Source: Rhodomicrobium sp. R_RK_3 (GTDB lineage: Bacteria > Pseudomonadota > Alphaproteobacteria > Rhizobiales > Rhodomicrobiaceae). From it: a DNA stretch of 64,000 nt. The stretch spans positions 1-64,000 of the forward strand of contig NZ_MWLK01000020.1 of the NCBI RefSeq assembly GCF_002198715.1, written 5' to 3'. Shown piece after piece: positions 9,165 through 18,456 of this stretch. The first letter of the stretch is position 1; each line of letters starts with the position of its first letter. The notes below the pieces were generated by a model. That model did not search any database and was not told the origin of the DNA. It saw only the letters and a list, made by a program, of their open reading frames with translations. Made by a program: the position numbers and the translations under genes.

Positions 9165-10106
9165 ATGGACATTATCAAGGGCTGGCGTGACGTTCCGGCG
9201 CGTTTGAAGGGCGCCTCGCTCGCCATCGGCAATTTCGACGGCGTGCATCGCGGGCATCGCGCGGTGCTCGATGTCGCAAGACGCGCGGCGCGCACCGGCA
9301 CCCCTGTCGGCGCGATGATCTTCGAGCCGCATCCGCGCAAATTCTTTCAGCCCGACAAGCCGGTCTTCCAGCTCACCAGCCTCGAGCGGAAGCTTGAACT
9401 GCTCGCCCATTGCGGCATAGACCTTGCGGCGGTACTGCAATTCGACGCCTCGGTCGCCTGCCTGAGCGCCGAGGAATTCGTCAAGGACGTCCTGGTCGAC
9501 GGCCTCGCCATCAGCCATGCGACGACCGGCTATAATTTCTTCTTCGGCAAAGGACGGCAGGGCAATCCGGCGGTTCTGCGCGCGCTCGGCGAGAGCTTCG
9601 GCTTCGGCGTCACCATCGTCGAGGCGGCGGGCAATTCCGGCGAGATCTATTCCTCCACACGCGTGCGCGAAATGCTGGCCGAAGGCGATGTCGCGGGCGC
9701 GGCCGACATGCTCGGCGACTGGTGGCAGGTCGAGGGCGTCGTGGAGTCCGGCGCCGGGCGCGGCACGGGGCTCGGTTTTCCGACAGCGAATGTGCGCCTT
9801 GCTGACGGACAATCGTTACGGCACGGCATTTATGCGGTCCGGGTCGGCGTCGACGGCGCCTGGCATCACGGCGCGGCTTATCTGGGCACGCGCCCGACCT
9901 TCGATGCCGGCGCGCCGCTGCTGGAGACCTTCCTGTTCGACTTCGACGGCGATCTCTACGGCCGCAGCATCAAGATCCAGTTCATCGATTTCGTGCGCCC
10001 TGACGCTAAATTCCGCTCCGGCACCGACCTTGCCGCGCAGATGCGCACCGATGTCGCAAAGGCCGAGGAAATCTTGCGGCGGGCCGATGCACAGGAGAAG
10101 AACTGA
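9165..10106 (+). CDS. ribF: Bifunctional riboflavin kinase / FMN adenylyltransferase
   Basis: A 313-residue RibF, which makes FMN and FAD from riboflavin. The N-terminal nucleotidyltransferase half (about residues 1-170) contains GNFDGVHRGH and STRVREML. The C-terminal riboflavin kinase half (about 185-310) contains GRGTGLGFPTANV, GIYAVRV and YLGTRPTF. Length and motif order are normal for the bacterial enzyme. It is the third gene of the HAD–MaoC–RibF run. In many relatives ileS follows; here the next gene is an unrelated unknown protein. Confidence 0.95.
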   Translation: MDIIKGWRDVPARLKGASLAIGNFDGVHRGHRAVLDVARRAARTGTPVGAMIFEPHPRKFFQPDKPVFQLTSLERKLELLAHCGIDLAAVLQFDASVACLSAEEFVKDVLVDGLAISHATTGYNFFFGKGRQGNPAVLRALGESFGFGVTIVEAAGNSGEIYSSTRVREMLAEGDVAGAADMLGDWWQVEGVVESGAGRGTGLGFPTANVRLADGQSLRHGIYAVRVGVDGAWHHGAAYLGTRPTFDAGAPLLETFLFDFDGDLYGRSIKIQFIDFVRPDAKFRSGTDLAAQMRTDVAKAEEILRRADAQEKN

Positions 10107-10318
10107 GCCGCGCCCTTCCTGGCAAGACCGTGCGCTGAGCGTCGGCGAAATAGCGGCTGACCTCATGCCACGCAGGCATTCCCGTCTCAATTTCGGACAT
10201 TTCCAAGTCGCTCCGGTGGCCCCCGGCGTGAGTAGCTTTTGCATTACGTGCCACATTTACTGTCCCGCCCGGCCCATGATACAAATTAATCTTTACTCAA
10301 TCTATGTTGTGGGGCGTT

Positions 10319-11521
10319 ATGTTCGAAAATCTTCCCAAGACCTTCATAGAAAATCTGCCTGCGATTGCCGCGATTGCGGCATTTTTATTTACAATCCTTG
10401 AGTATGTGTTCGACTTCAAGCGCGAAAAGACAAGTTTCGGCCAGTATGCGAAGTCATTTTTGCGAATGGGTGCCGCGCTGGTCACTAGCATGGTGTTCCT
10501 GTTCTTCATCTTCGCCTATTGGCAGCCGAAGGATGAATGGCAAATCTGGAAGGAAAACACTCAGAGCTACTTCAAAAGTTGCGTCGACAAAGGCACGGGC
10601 GCGCAACTGGTCGCCGGCAAGAACGAGCCGGCCAATGCGGACAAGATCGCCTCGCTGGAGGAGTTGCGTTTCCAATGCCTGATGCTGGCCTGGACCAATG
10701 TCCAGCGGCCGAACAACCTCGCCAAGCGCAACCAAGGCGGACGCCATCCGCAAGACAATAGCGATTACACGACGCTATTCTGGCGCGACATCTACACGGC
10801 CATGCTGCTCAACGAAATTCCCGGCATCCCCGATACGCTGCGCGACACGCTCAGCCTTTATTCCAACGAATATCTCGGCACCGGCTTCACCTTTCCTCAC
10901 AAGGAGCATCTGAGGAACGGGGCGCCGCTTTTCTATGCGGCCGGGGTGCGGGAATATCTGGTGAAGAACCTGTGCCTGCAGCCGCGCGGCAAGGAGTGCC
11001 CACCAAAGCGCAGCCCCTATGAGCGGGTCTGGGTCTGGCAATTCACCCAGACGGAGCTGGAAAATCTGACGCGCAACAAGAAGATGTCGGAATTCGTGCA
11101 GGCGCTGCCGGCGCCCGACCCGGCGCTCAACTCCGGCCAGCTTGATTATAAATACTACGCCAAGCGGGTGTCCCGCTTCGGCGAGAACAATGCGGACGCC
11201 TATGATGGCTACGTGCTTTTCCGGATGTCGAAATTCGACCGGCGCTTCTACCGCAACACATTCGGGCACCCGGCGCGCCCCTATGCCTTCTTCGCCGACA
11301 TCCGGGATTATTGGGATCTGACGTGGAGCCAAGCCGTCACCATGTCCGCGACGACGCCCGGCGCCAGTTCATCTGAAGACCGGTGGTTCATCTGGATTTT
11401 CGTTTCAGATTCCACATCCTCCGACACTCACTATCTCGCCAGTTGGGGCTCGGTTTTCGAGATTCTCACGACGAACATCTCGGACGTGAACGCCAATCTG
11501 AAAAAACTGACAATGAATTAG
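10319..11521 (+). CDS. Unrecognised membrane-anchored protein
   Basis: I do not recognise this 400-residue protein. Two hydrophobic segments (about residues 14-33 and 45-68) form an N-terminal hairpin in the membrane. A large hydrophilic domain of about 330 residues, rich in aromatics and charged residues, follows. The soluble part contains several cysteines (FKSCVDKG, RFQCLML, KNLCLQP, GKECPPK), which may form disulfides if the domain is periplasmic. ATG 10319 is chosen because GGGG lies 5-9 bases before it; an ATG at 10304 adds five residues. The leader (about 10250-10320) is A+T-richer than its surroundings. It stands alone between ribF and the aap operon. Confidence 0.75.
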   Translation: MFENLPKTFIENLPAIAAIAAFLFTILEYVFDFKREKTSFGQYAKSFLRMGAALVTSMVFLFFIFAYWQPKDEWQIWKENTQSYFKSCVDKGTGAQLVAGKNEPANADKIASLEELRFQCLMLAWTNVQRPNNLAKRNQGGRHPQDNSDYTTLFWRDIYTAMLLNEIPGIPDTLRDTLSLYSNEYLGTGFTFPHKEHLRNGAPLFYAAGVREYLVKNLCLQPRGKECPPKRSPYERVWVWQFTQTELENLTRNKKMSEFVQALPAPDPALNSGQLDYKYYAKRVSRFGENNADAYDGYVLFRMSKFDRRFYRNTFGHPARPYAFFADIRDYWDLTWSQAVTMSATTPGASSSEDRWFIWIFVSDSTSSDTHYLASWGSVFEILTTNISDVNANLKKLTMN

Positions 11522-11539
11522 TCTATCCGACGCAGGTAG

Positions 11540-11554
11540 GCATAGCGCGTATGC
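11540..11554. promoter_or_regulatory. Small inverted repeat upstream of aapJ
   Basis: GCATA-GCGCG-TATGC is a 5-bp perfect inverted repeat about 85 bases upstream of the sigma-54-like element of aapJ. Its position would suit an activator site, but the arms are short and it does not match the NtrC consensus clearly. Confidence 0.25.
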
Positions 11555-11631
11555 GCCGGAATATGCAGAATGCCCGACGCCGGTAACCGCGTCGAAAGGA
11601 AGCTGGCCGGGCTTTCGCTGGCCCGAGCACA

Positions 11632-11646
11632 TGGCATGGTTTATGC
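11632..11646 (+). promoter_or_regulatory. Sigma-54-like promoter of aapJQMP
   Basis: TGGCATGGTTTATGC carries the -24 element TGGCA(T)G and a -12 element ATGC in place of TTGC. The invariant GG and GC lie 12 bases apart, as sigma-54 requires. Predicted transcription would begin near 11658, leaving a leader of about 35 bases before aapJ. In Rhizobium leguminosarum aap expression depends on the Ntr system, which fits. One -12 mismatch keeps this tentative. Confidence 0.45.
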
Positions 11647-11692
11647 CTTCACAGTTTCGTAATCGCTTTTAGCCTGAGAGGAAGGGGAGCAC

Positions 11693-12706
11693 ATGCATCT
11701 CGTTAAGCTTATGACCGGAGGGCTTACCGCCCTTGCGCTGGCGACTTTGCCAGCGCTTGGCGGAACGCTCGATGACGTCAAGGCCCGGGGTTTTCTGAAA
11801 TGCGGCATCGACGGGGGGCTTCCGGGCTTCTCCGCGCCGAACGACAAGGGTCAGATGGTCGGTATCGACGCCGATTTCTGTTCCGGCGTCGCCGCTGCCA
11901 TCTTCGGTGACAAGACCAAAGTCAAATTCACCACGCTGACAGCAAAAGAGCGGTTTACCGCCCTGAGCTCGGGCGAAGTCGACCTGTTGTCGCGCAATAC
12001 CACGGCGACGCTGACCCGCGACGCCACGCTCGGCATCGACTTCACCTATTTCAACTACATCGACGGCCAGGGCTTCCTGGTGAAGAATTCTCTGGGCGTC
12101 AAAAGCGCCAAGGAATTGAACGGCGCCAGCGTTTGCGTTCAGGCCGGCACCACCACCGAGCTGAACCTTGCTGACTATTTTCGCGTCAATGGCATGACAT
12201 TTAAGCCGATCGGCTACGACACTTCGGTGCAGACCCGCGAAGGCTTCGACGGCGGCTCCTGCGACGTTCTGACGTCGGACAAGTCGCAGCTCGCCGCCAT
12301 CCGGTCCGAGCTGAAGGATCCGGCCGGCGCCACGATCCTGCCTGAGACGATTTCGAAAGAGCCGCTTGGGCCGGCCGTTCGCCAAGGCGACCCGCAATGG
12401 CGTGACATCGTCACCTGGACGCTCTATGCGCTGATCACCGCCGACGAACTCGGCGTCACCTCGGCCAATGTCGACGAAATGAAGAAGAGCGCCAACCCCG
12501 ACATCAAGCGTCTGCTCGGCGTCGAGGACAAGATGGGCGAAAATCTCGGCCTGACCAACAGCTTCGCCTATGACGCGGTCAAGCAGGTCGGCAATTACGA
12601 CGAGCTCTATCAGCGCAGCATCACCCCGCTGGGGCTGAAGCGCGAAGGCAGCGTCAACGCGCTTTGGACCAAAGGTGGGCTGCTCTACGCACCCCCGATG
12701 CGCTAA
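11693..12706 (+). CDS. aapJ: General L-amino acid ABC transporter, substrate-binding protein
   Basis: A 337-residue periplasmic solute-binding protein of the AapJ/BztA type. A signal peptide covers about residues 1-23 (positive start, hydrophobic core LTALALATLPALGG). The mature protein starts TLDDVKARGFLKCGI and has the typical lobes with FCSGVAAAIFGD and CVQAGTTTELNLADYF. It binds a broad range of L-amino acids and delivers them to AapQ/AapM. It heads the aapJQMP operon, separated from aapQ by 131 bases holding two hairpins. A strong GGAAGGGGAG-like ribosome site precedes the ATG. A sigma-54-like element upstream suggests nitrogen control. Confidence 0.95.
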   Translation: MHLVKLMTGGLTALALATLPALGGTLDDVKARGFLKCGIDGGLPGFSAPNDKGQMVGIDADFCSGVAAAIFGDKTKVKFTTLTAKERFTALSSGEVDLLSRNTTATLTRDATLGIDFTYFNYIDGQGFLVKNSLGVKSAKELNGASVCVQAGTTTELNLADYFRVNGMTFKPIGYDTSVQTREGFDGGSCDVLTSDKSQLAAIRSELKDPAGATILPETISKEPLGPAVRQGDPQWRDIVTWTLYALITADELGVTSANVDEMKKSANPDIKRLLGVEDKMGENLGLTNSFAYDAVKQVGNYDELYQRSITPLGLKREGSVNALWTKGGLLYAPPMR

Positions 12707-12720
12707 TGGCGTAACGCTTT

Positions 12721-12801
12721 GAAGTCCCGCGGCTCGGCCAAGTCCTTGCCGCGGCTTCGATAATCTCACGTGGACAGCGGCGCCTAGGGGCGGGCGCCGT
12801 T
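12721..12801 (+). terminator. Two hairpins in the aapJ–aapQ spacer (attenuation/mRNA processing)
   Basis: Hairpin one is 12721-12758 with arms GAAG-tc-CCGCGG and CCGCGG-CTTC. Hairpin two is 12776-12801 with arms AGCGGCGCC and GGCGCCGTT. Neither is followed by a T-run, so partial termination or protection of the aapJ message from 3' decay is more likely than full termination. Such elements typically let the binding protein be made in excess over the permeases. Confidence 0.6.
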
Positions 12802-12837
12802 GTTCACCTCCAACGCCCGAATGGAGAGGTTTGTGCC

Positions 12838-14019
12838 TTGAGCGGGAAAAGCCGGATTCCCTTTTATCGAAACCCCGCCGTCCGGGGCGTTATTGCTCAG
12901 GCGGTGGTTCTCGGGCTCGTTGCCTGGGCGCTTTTTACGATCTTCAACAATACCGTCGGCAATCTGCGCGCGCGCGGCATTCAGACCGGCTTCCAGTTTC
13001 TAGACCAGGTGGCGCCGTTCGCCGTCGGCTATTCGCCTTTCATCGACTTCAAGCTCGGTGAAAGTCCGTATTGGCTGGTCTTCGTGATCGGCATCCAGAA
13101 CACCATCCTGATCAGCATTCTCGGCATCATCGCCGCGACGACAATCGGTTTCATCATCGGCGTCATGCGCCTGTCGCCGAATTTCTTCCTGTCGCGCTTT
13201 GCGCAGGTCTATATCGAGACCTTCCGGAACATCCCGGTCCTGCTGCAGATCATGTTCTGGAATTTTGCCGTCTTCCTGCCGCTCTTGCCTTTCCCGAAGG
13301 ACAGTTTGGGCATCGGCGATGAGGTCTTCCTCAACAATCGCGGGCTCTATATCCCCAAGCCGATCTTCATGGACGGCGCGGCGCCCTGGGTGCTGGTCGC
13401 CGCCGTGGCGCTCGGCCTGCTCGCCATCATCCTGCTGCATCGCTGGGCCAAGGAGCGGCAATATATGACCGGCGAGCGCCCGCCGGGCCTGCTCTACGGC
13501 ATTGCCGTCGCGCTCGGGTTGCTGGTGGTGGTGTTCGCGCTGTTCGAGCCGCTGCGCTTCGAATTCCCTGTGCTTGGCCGGTTCAACTTGACCGGCGGCA
13601 TCCAGGTGCCGTTGCCGCTGTTCACGCTCTGGTTCGCGCTGTCGACCTATACGGCATCGTTCATCGCGGAGAATGTGCGCGCCGGCATCGTATCGGTGTC
13701 GAAGGGGCAGACGGAGGCGGCGCAATCGCTCGGGCTGAAGCGCGCGCCGATGCTGCGGCTGGTGATCATCCCGCAGGCGCTGCGCGTCATCATCCCGCCG
13801 ACCATCAATCAATATCTCAACCTGACCAAGAATTCCTCGCTGGCGGTCGCGGTCGCCTATGAGGAACTGGTCAGCTTGTGGGCGGGCATCGCGCTCAATC
13901 AGACCGGGCAGGCGCTGGTCATCATCGCCATGACCATCGGCGTCTATGTGACGCTCAGCCTGCTGACCTCACTTGTTCTCAACGTCTACAACCGTCGTGT
14001 CCAGTTGGTGGAAAGATAG
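12838..14019 (+). CDS. aapQ: General L-amino acid ABC transporter, permease AapQ
   Basis: A 393-residue inner-membrane permease of the HisM/GlnP family in the larger AapQ/BztB form. The first membrane helix lies near residues 15-35. A long loop precedes the core, which contains the transmembrane-domain motif around TQNTILISILGI. The ATPase-coupling EAA-like motif is near QTEAAQSLGLKRAPMLRLVI. It pairs with AapM to form the channel. The TTG start at 12838 is preceded by GGAGAGG. It is followed by aapM after only 4 bases, showing tight coupling. Confidence 0.93.
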   Translation: MSGKSRIPFYRNPAVRGVIAQAVVLGLVAWALFTIFNNTVGNLRARGIQTGFQFLDQVAPFAVGYSPFIDFKLGESPYWLVFVIGIQNTILISILGIIAATTIGFIIGVMRLSPNFFLSRFAQVYIETFRNIPVLLQIMFWNFAVFLPLLPFPKDSLGIGDEVFLNNRGLYIPKPIFMDGAAPWVLVAAVALGLLAIILLHRWAKERQYMTGERPPGLLYGIAVALGLLVVVFALFEPLRFEFPVLGRFNLTGGIQVPLPLFTLWFALSTYTASFIAENVRAGIVSVSKGQTEAAQSLGLKRAPMLRLVIIPQALRVIIPPTINQYLNLTKNSSLAVAVAYEELVSLWAGIALNQTGQALVIIAMTIGVYVTLSLLTSLVLNVYNRRVQLVER

Positions 14020-14023
14020 TTTT

Positions 14024-15145
14024 ATGGCGGAATCCGTAGTTTTCCAACCTATCGTCAGCCGTCCGCCCCCCCTCAGCGAAACCGGCCTCTGGCACTGGGC
14101 GCGCGAGCGGCTGTTCGGCTCGGTGACCAACTCGCTGGTCACGCTGATCTGCATCTACATTCTCTATCTGCTCATCCCGCCGATGCTGTCCTGGGCGGTG
14201 TTCAACGCCAACATTTCGGGCACCGACAGATCCGTCTGCGCGGCCAATCCGGGCGGTGCCTGCTGGACCTTCATCAAGGTCCGCTTCGTGCAGATCATTT
14301 TCGGCCTGCATTTCGGCCAGCATCCGGAGGAGGTCTGGCGGCCGGTGCTCGGCTTTGCCATGCTCGCCGGGCTGTTCGCCTGGCTGCTCGTGCCGCGCAC
14401 GCCCTACAAGGTGCAGGTCGGCCTGTTCACGCTGTTCGGCTTCCCCTTCATCGCCTATGCGCTGATCCAGGGCGAATGGCTCGGCCTGCCGATTGCGCCG
14501 ACCAATGAATGGGGCGGCTTCCTGCTCACCTTCACGCTGGCGAGCGTCGGCATGGTCTTCGCGCTGCCGCTCGGCATCATCCTGGCGCTCGGGCGGCGCT
14601 CGAACCTGCCGATCATCCGCGCCATCTCGATTGCCTATATCGAGCTGTGGCGCGGCGCGCCGCTGATCACCGTGCTGTTCATGGCCTCGGTGATGCTGCC
14701 CTTGTTCTTCTCGCATGAGATCGACCTCAACAAGGTGGTGCGCGCCATGATCGGCATCTCCTTGTTCCAATCGGCCTATATGGCCGAAGCCGTGCGCGGC
14801 GGCTTGCAGGCGATTCCGCGCGGACAGTATGAAGCGGCGGACTCGCTAGGGCTCGGCTATTGGAAGAAGATGGGCCTCATCATCCTGCCGCAATCGCTGA
14901 AGATCTCGATCCCGAGCATCGTCAACACCTACATGACGCTGTTCAAGGACACCTCGCTTGTTGCCATCATCGGCCTCCTCGATCTCTTGAACATGGCCCA
15001 GACCGCGAGCCGTTCGCTCGAATGGAAGGGCTATGACTTCGAGGCCTATGTCTTCGCGGCGTCGATCTATTGGGTATGTACTTACTCGATGTCGCGCTAC
15101 AGTCAGCATATCGAGCGCAAGCTCGACACCTCGAAACGGGGTTAG
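14024..15145 (+). CDS. aapM: General L-amino acid ABC transporter, permease AapM
   Basis: A 373-residue partner permease of AapQ. It has an N-terminal membrane helix (about residues 35-60), a periplasmic stretch with two cysteines ([12 protein letters not shown]), then the HisM-type core. The coupling motif is [19 protein letters not shown]. Together the two permeases import amino acids delivered by AapJ, powered by AapP. ATG 14024 lies 4 bases after the aapQ stop; a longer in-frame version would overlap aapQ and is unlikely. The gene ends 11 bases before aapP. Confidence 0.93.
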   Translation: MAESVVFQPIVSRPPPLSETGLWHWARERLFGSVTNSLVTLICIYILYLLIPPMLSWAVFNANISGTDRSVCAANPGGACWTFIKVRFVQIIFGLHFGQHPEEVWRPVLGFAMLAGLFAWLLVPRTPYKVQVGLFTLFGFPFIAYALIQGEWLGLPIAPTNEWGGFLLTFTLASVGMVFALPLGIILALGRRSNLPIIRAISIAYIELWRGAPLITVLFMASVMLPLFFSHEIDLNKVVRAMIGISLFQSAYMAEAVRGGLQAIPRGQYEAADSLGLGYWKKMGLIILPQSLKISIPSIVNTYMTLFKDTSLVAIIGLLDLLNMAQTASRSLEWKGYDFEAYVFAASIYWVCTYSMSRYSQHIERKLDTSKRG

Positions 15146-15156
15146 GAGCCGAAACC

Positions 15157-15954
15157 ATGACGATTCTGGAACCAACGGAAAAACCCTCGGTCCGCCCGGC
15201 CGCCGCCAAGGCGACGGACGCGCCGATCATCTCGATCAGCAAGCTCAACAAGTGGTACGTGAATTTTCACGTGCTGAAGGACATCGACCTGTTCGTGTCC
15301 AAGGGCGAGCGCATCGTCATTTGCGGCCCCTCCGGCTCCGGCAAGTCGACGCTGATCCGCTGCATCAACCGGCTCGAGATCTTCCAGGAGGGTTCGATCG
15401 TCGTCGACGGCATCGAGCTGAATGACGACGTGAAGCATATCGAGGAGGTCCGGCGCGAAGTCGGCATGGTGTTCCAGGGGTTCAACCTGTTCCCACATCT
15501 GACGGTGCTGGAGAACTGCATGCTGGCGCCGGTCTGGGTGCGCAAGGTGCCGCGCAAGGAGGCCGAGGAGGTGGCGCGGCAATATCTCAAGCGCGTCCGC
15601 ATCCCCGAGCAGGCGAACAAATATCCGGGCCAGCTTTCGGGCGGCCAGCAGCAGCGCGTCGCTATCGCGCGGTCGCTCTGCATGAACCCGCGTATCATGC
15701 TGTTCGACGAGCCGACCTCGGCGCTCGACCCGGAAATGATCTCCGAAGTGCTCGACGTGATGATCGACCTGGCCGAAAGCGGCATGACCATGCTGGTCGT
15801 CACGCATGAGATGGGCTTTGCCCGTCAGGTCGCGCACCGGGTGATCTTCATGGACCAGGGGCAGATCGTCGAATCGCAGGACCCGGAAGGCTTCTTCCAC
15901 AATCCCAAGAGCGACCGGACGAAGCTGTTCCTGAGCCAGATCCTTGGCCATTGA
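15157..15954 (+). CDS. aapP: General L-amino acid ABC transporter, ATP-binding protein AapP
   Basis: A 265-residue ATPase of the polar amino-acid uptake family. Walker [10 protein letters not shown] is at residues 57-65, the signature is LSGGQQQR, Walker B is [15 protein letters not shown], and the switch His is in [11 protein letters not shown]. It drives import through AapQM. ATG 15157 with GGAG upstream is chosen over a longer in-frame start within aapM. It is the last gene of the operon. A GC-rich hairpin overlaps the stop codon. Confidence 0.95.
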   Translation: MTILEPTEKPSVRPAAAKATDAPIISISKLNKWYVNFHVLKDIDLFVSKGERIVICGPSGSGKSTLIRCINRLEIFQEGSIVVDGIELNDDVKHIEEVRREVGMVFQGFNLFPHLTVLENCMLAPVWVRKVPRKEAEEVARQYLKRVRIPEQANKYPGQLSGGQQQRVAIARSLCMNPRIMLFDEPTSALDPEMISEVLDVMIDLAESGMTMLVVTHEMGFARQVAHRVIFMDQGQIVESQDPEGFFHNPKSDRTKLFLSQILGH

Positions 15955-15977
15955 GGCGGCCATTAGGCCGGCCGCCT
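15954..15977 (+). terminator. Hairpin at the end of aapP
   Basis: Arms AGGCGGCC (15954-15961) and GGCCGCCT (15970-15977) form an 8-bp stem starting at the last base of the aapP stop. No T-run follows, so it is a stabilising or Rho-assisted end rather than a textbook intrinsic terminator. Confidence 0.5.
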
Positions 15978-16010
15978 ACGCAGGTTAGTCAGACAATCCG
16001 CAGCCTGATC

Positions 16011-16030
16011 CCCTCTCCCCTGGGAGAGGG
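16011..16030. repeat. Palindromic repeat CCCTCTCCC-n2-GGGAGAGGG
   Basis: A 9-bp perfect inverted repeat with a 2-base centre, identical in its arms to the hairpin at 184-204. It is a probable short member of the dispersed palindromic repeat family, placed 3' of aapP. Confidence 0.6.
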
Positions 16031-16097
16031 CTTGGCTGCGGCGACTTGTGAGTCTGAGAAAGCGGCGCACGGGCTGAGCCGTCCCATCGATCCCACT

Positions 16098-16517
16098 CTA
16101 TTCCGCGATGTCGGGGCCGGCCGTCCCGGCAACCCATCGGAAGCGATGCGCGAAGCGGAACGCCAGGTCTTCGCCGTCGGCCGCTTCGACGACGCCGAGC
16201 GCCTGCAGCCTGACGACGGCTTCCTTGACATCGGCGCCGGCGATTCCGGGCAGATCGACGATGTTATGGAGGCGGAAGGGCCGGTCTCCGGCCTTCAATG
16301 CCAGCCGCGACGCGAATTCGGCTTCCTCGCGGGGCACGCCCTGGCGGGTCAGCCGGGTGACGATCCGATGCTTCCGGTGCGCCGCGGCTCGCTCCAGCGC
16401 GACTTGCCGGGTCGCGCCGGCCAGGGCGATGAGATGCGCGCGGCGCTGGTTGTCGACGGGTAGGCCGGCGGCCTTTTCTTCGAGCAGGCGTGCGGTTCTT
16501 TTCAGGAGGTCGAGCAT
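16098..16517 (-). CDS. Hypothetical protein
   Basis: A possible 139-residue protein with no family I recognise. It is rich in Ala, Arg and Glu and predicted to be mostly helical, with segments such as RRAHLIALAGATRQVALERAAA and a C-terminal part (DVKEAVVRLQALGVVEAA) that resembles a small winged-helix. No signal peptide or membrane segment is seen. It lies convergent with aapP and divergent from the ABC-F gene. Codon third positions are GC-rich as in real genes here, but the overlapping plus-strand frames are also open, so I hold this as probable rather than certain. Confidence 0.5.
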   Translation of the reverse strand: MLDLLKRTARLLEEKAAGLPVDNQRRAHLIALAGATRQVALERAAAHRKHRIVTRLTRQGVPREEAEFASRLALKAGDRPFRLHNIVDLPGIAGADVKEAVVRLQALGVVEAADGEDLAFRFAHRFRWVAGTAGPDIAE

Positions 16518-16721
16518 CGCCCATGCATATCAGGCAGCGGGCGGTTCCGACACCGATGGCGGGTTGCAGAGGCCGGCATTGCGTAATCAGAAAGCCGCCT
16601 TCGCCGCCCCCCCGCGCTGCGTGCGTGTCGATGCCCATTGTCGCGCGGCGGCCATTTCCCTGCGCGCGGCGCGTCTCCCGTGCCATAAGGGCGGCACGTA
16701 TCCTCAGCTTCCCCGGTGGTC

Positions 16722-18344
16722 ATGGTCCGTCTCGAAAACATCAGCAAGCAGAATGGCAATCATCTCCTTTTCATCGAGGCGTCCGCCGCTCTCCTGAAAG
16801 GCGAGCGTGTCGGCCTTGTCGGGCCGAACGGCGCCGGCAAGACGACGCTGTTCCGCATGATCACCGGCGAGGAAGAGCCCGACGAGGGCCGGGTGGCGGT
16901 CGATCGCGGCGTCAGCATCGGCTATTTCAATCAGGATGTCGGCGAAATGTCGGGCCATAGCGCCGTGGTCGAGGTGATGAACGGGGCGGGCGCGGTCAGC
17001 GCCGTCGCGGCCGACCTTAAGGAGCTCGAGGCGGCCATGGCCGACCCGGACCGCGCCGGCGAGATGGACGCCATCATCGAGCGCTATGGCGACGTGCAGG
17101 CCCGGTTCGAGGAACTCGACGGCTATGCGCTCGAGGCGCGCGCGCGGGAAGTGCTCGCCGGCCTCAGCTTCAGCCAGGAGATGATGGACGGCGATGTCGG
17201 CAAGCTTTCGGGCGGCTGGAAGATGCGCGTCGCCCTTGCCCGCATCCTGCTGATGCGGCCCGACGCCATGCTGCTCGACGAGCCGAGCAACCATCTCGAT
17301 CTGGAAAGCCTGATCTGGCTCGAACAGTTTTTGAGGGGCTATGACGGCGCGCTCCTGATGACCTCGCACGACCGCGAATTCATGAACCGCATCGTCAACA
17401 AGATCATCGAGATCGATGCGGGCTCGCTCAACAGCTATTCCGGCGATTATGCCTTCTACGCCCAGCAGCGCGAGCAGAACGACAAGCAGCAGCAGGCGCA
17501 ATTCGAGCGCCAGCAGGCGATGCTGGCCAAGGAAATCAAATTCATCGAGCGGTTCAAGGCGCGCGCCAGCCACGCCGCGCAGGTGCAGAGCCGCGTCAAG
17601 AAGCTCGACAAGATCGATCGCGTCGAGCCGCCCCGCCGGCGCCAGACCGTGCAGTTCGTTTTCCAGCCCGCGCCGCGCTCCGGCAACGACGTCGTAGCGC
17701 TCAAGGGCGTCCATAAGCGCTATGGCAGCAAGGTGATCTATGATGGCCTCGATTTCATGATCCGGCGCAAGGAGCGCTGGTGCGTGATGGGCGTCAACGG
17801 CGCCGGCAAGTCGACCCTGCTGAAGCTGGTGGCCGGCGCGAATGAGCCCGATCAGGGCTCGGTGACCATCGGCGGCAGCGTCAAGATGGGCTATTTCGCC
17901 CAGCACGCCATGGAAACGCTGTCCGGTGACCGCACCATCTTCCAGACCCTCGAACATGAATTTCCGCAGGCCGGGCAGGGCACGCTGCGGACGTTGGCCG
18001 GCTGTTTCGGCTTCTCCGGCGACGATGTCGAAAAGAAATGCCGGGTGCTGTCCGGCGGCGAGAAGGCGCGGCTGGCTATGGCGCTCATGCTGTTCGATCC
18101 GCCCAATTTCCTGGTGCTCGACGAACCGACCAACCATCTCGACATGGCGACGAAGGACATGCTGATCGCGGCGCTTGCCCAATATGAGGGCACCATGCTG
18201 TTCGTCTCGCATGACCGGCACTTCCTCGCGGCGTTATCGAACCGGGTGCTCGAGCTGACCGCCGATGGCGTGCAGGTCTATAATGGCGGCTACACGGAAT
18301 ATGTGGCGCGGACCGGCCACGAGGCGCCGGGGCTGCATGGTTGA
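16722..18344 (+). CDS. ABC-F family ATPase (ribosome-associated type)
   Basis: A 540-residue protein with two ABC ATPase domains and no membrane segment, the mark of ABC-F translation factors (EttA/Uup/YbiT-like). Domain one has Walker A GPNGAGKTT, signature LSGGWKMRVAL and Walker B MLLDEPSNHLD. Domain two has GVNGAGKST, LSGGEKARLAM and LVLDEPTNHLD. The charged linker between them (about residues 235-320, rich in Gln, Lys and Arg) corresponds to the arm that reaches into the ribosome. Length is closest to YbiT. It probably relieves stalled or non-productive ribosomes. ATG 16722 is preferred to the GTG at 16716. Confidence 0.9.
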   Translation: MVRLENISKQNGNHLLFIEASAALLKGERVGLVGPNGAGKTTLFRMITGEEEPDEGRVAVDRGVSIGYFNQDVGEMSGHSAVVEVMNGAGAVSAVAADLKELEAAMADPDRAGEMDAIIERYGDVQARFEELDGYALEARAREVLAGLSFSQEMMDGDVGKLSGGWKMRVALARILLMRPDAMLLDEPSNHLDLESLIWLEQFLRGYDGALLMTSHDREFMNRIVNKIIEIDAGSLNSYSGDYAFYAQQREQNDKQQQAQFERQQAMLAKEIKFIERFKARASHAAQVQSRVKKLDKIDRVEPPRRRQTVQFVFQPAPRSGNDVVALKGVHKRYGSKVIYDGLDFMIRRKERWCVMGVNGAGKSTLLKLVAGANEPDQGSVTIGGSVKMGYFAQHAMETLSGDRTIFQTLEHEFPQAGQGTLRTLAGCFGFSGDDVEKKCRVLSGGEKARLAMALMLFDPPNFLVLDEPTNHLDMATKDMLIAALAQYEGTMLFVSHDRHFLAALSNRVLELTADGVQVYNGGYTEYVARTGHEAPGLHG

Positions 18345-18413
18345 CGGGGGCCGGGCGCCGTCGATCAGCCCCGGTCCAGCCCGTCCTTGCTCGTTCCGCC
18401 TTCATTTCAGCGA

Positions 18414-18429
18414 TGTCGGTTTTCCGACA
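18414..18429. promoter_or_regulatory. Candidate upstream activator site for gltIJKL (TCGG-N4-CCGA)
   Basis: TGTCGG-TTTT-CCGACA is a perfect 6-bp inverted repeat centred about 115 bases upstream of the sigma-54 promoter. Its core TCGG-N4-CCGA equals the core I recall for AauR sites in Pseudomonas (TTCGG-N4-CCGAA), where AauR is the DctD-like activator of acidic amino-acid uptake. The DctD-like regulator encoded 5 kb downstream is the natural candidate to bind here. Confidence 0.6.
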
Positions 18430-18456
18430 GTTCCACCGCGCATTCGGGCCGGATGG

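Noticed and set aside
16704..18221. 505-codon minus-strand frame opposite the ABC-F gene
   Set aside because: Shadow of an intact two-domain ABC-F ATPase.
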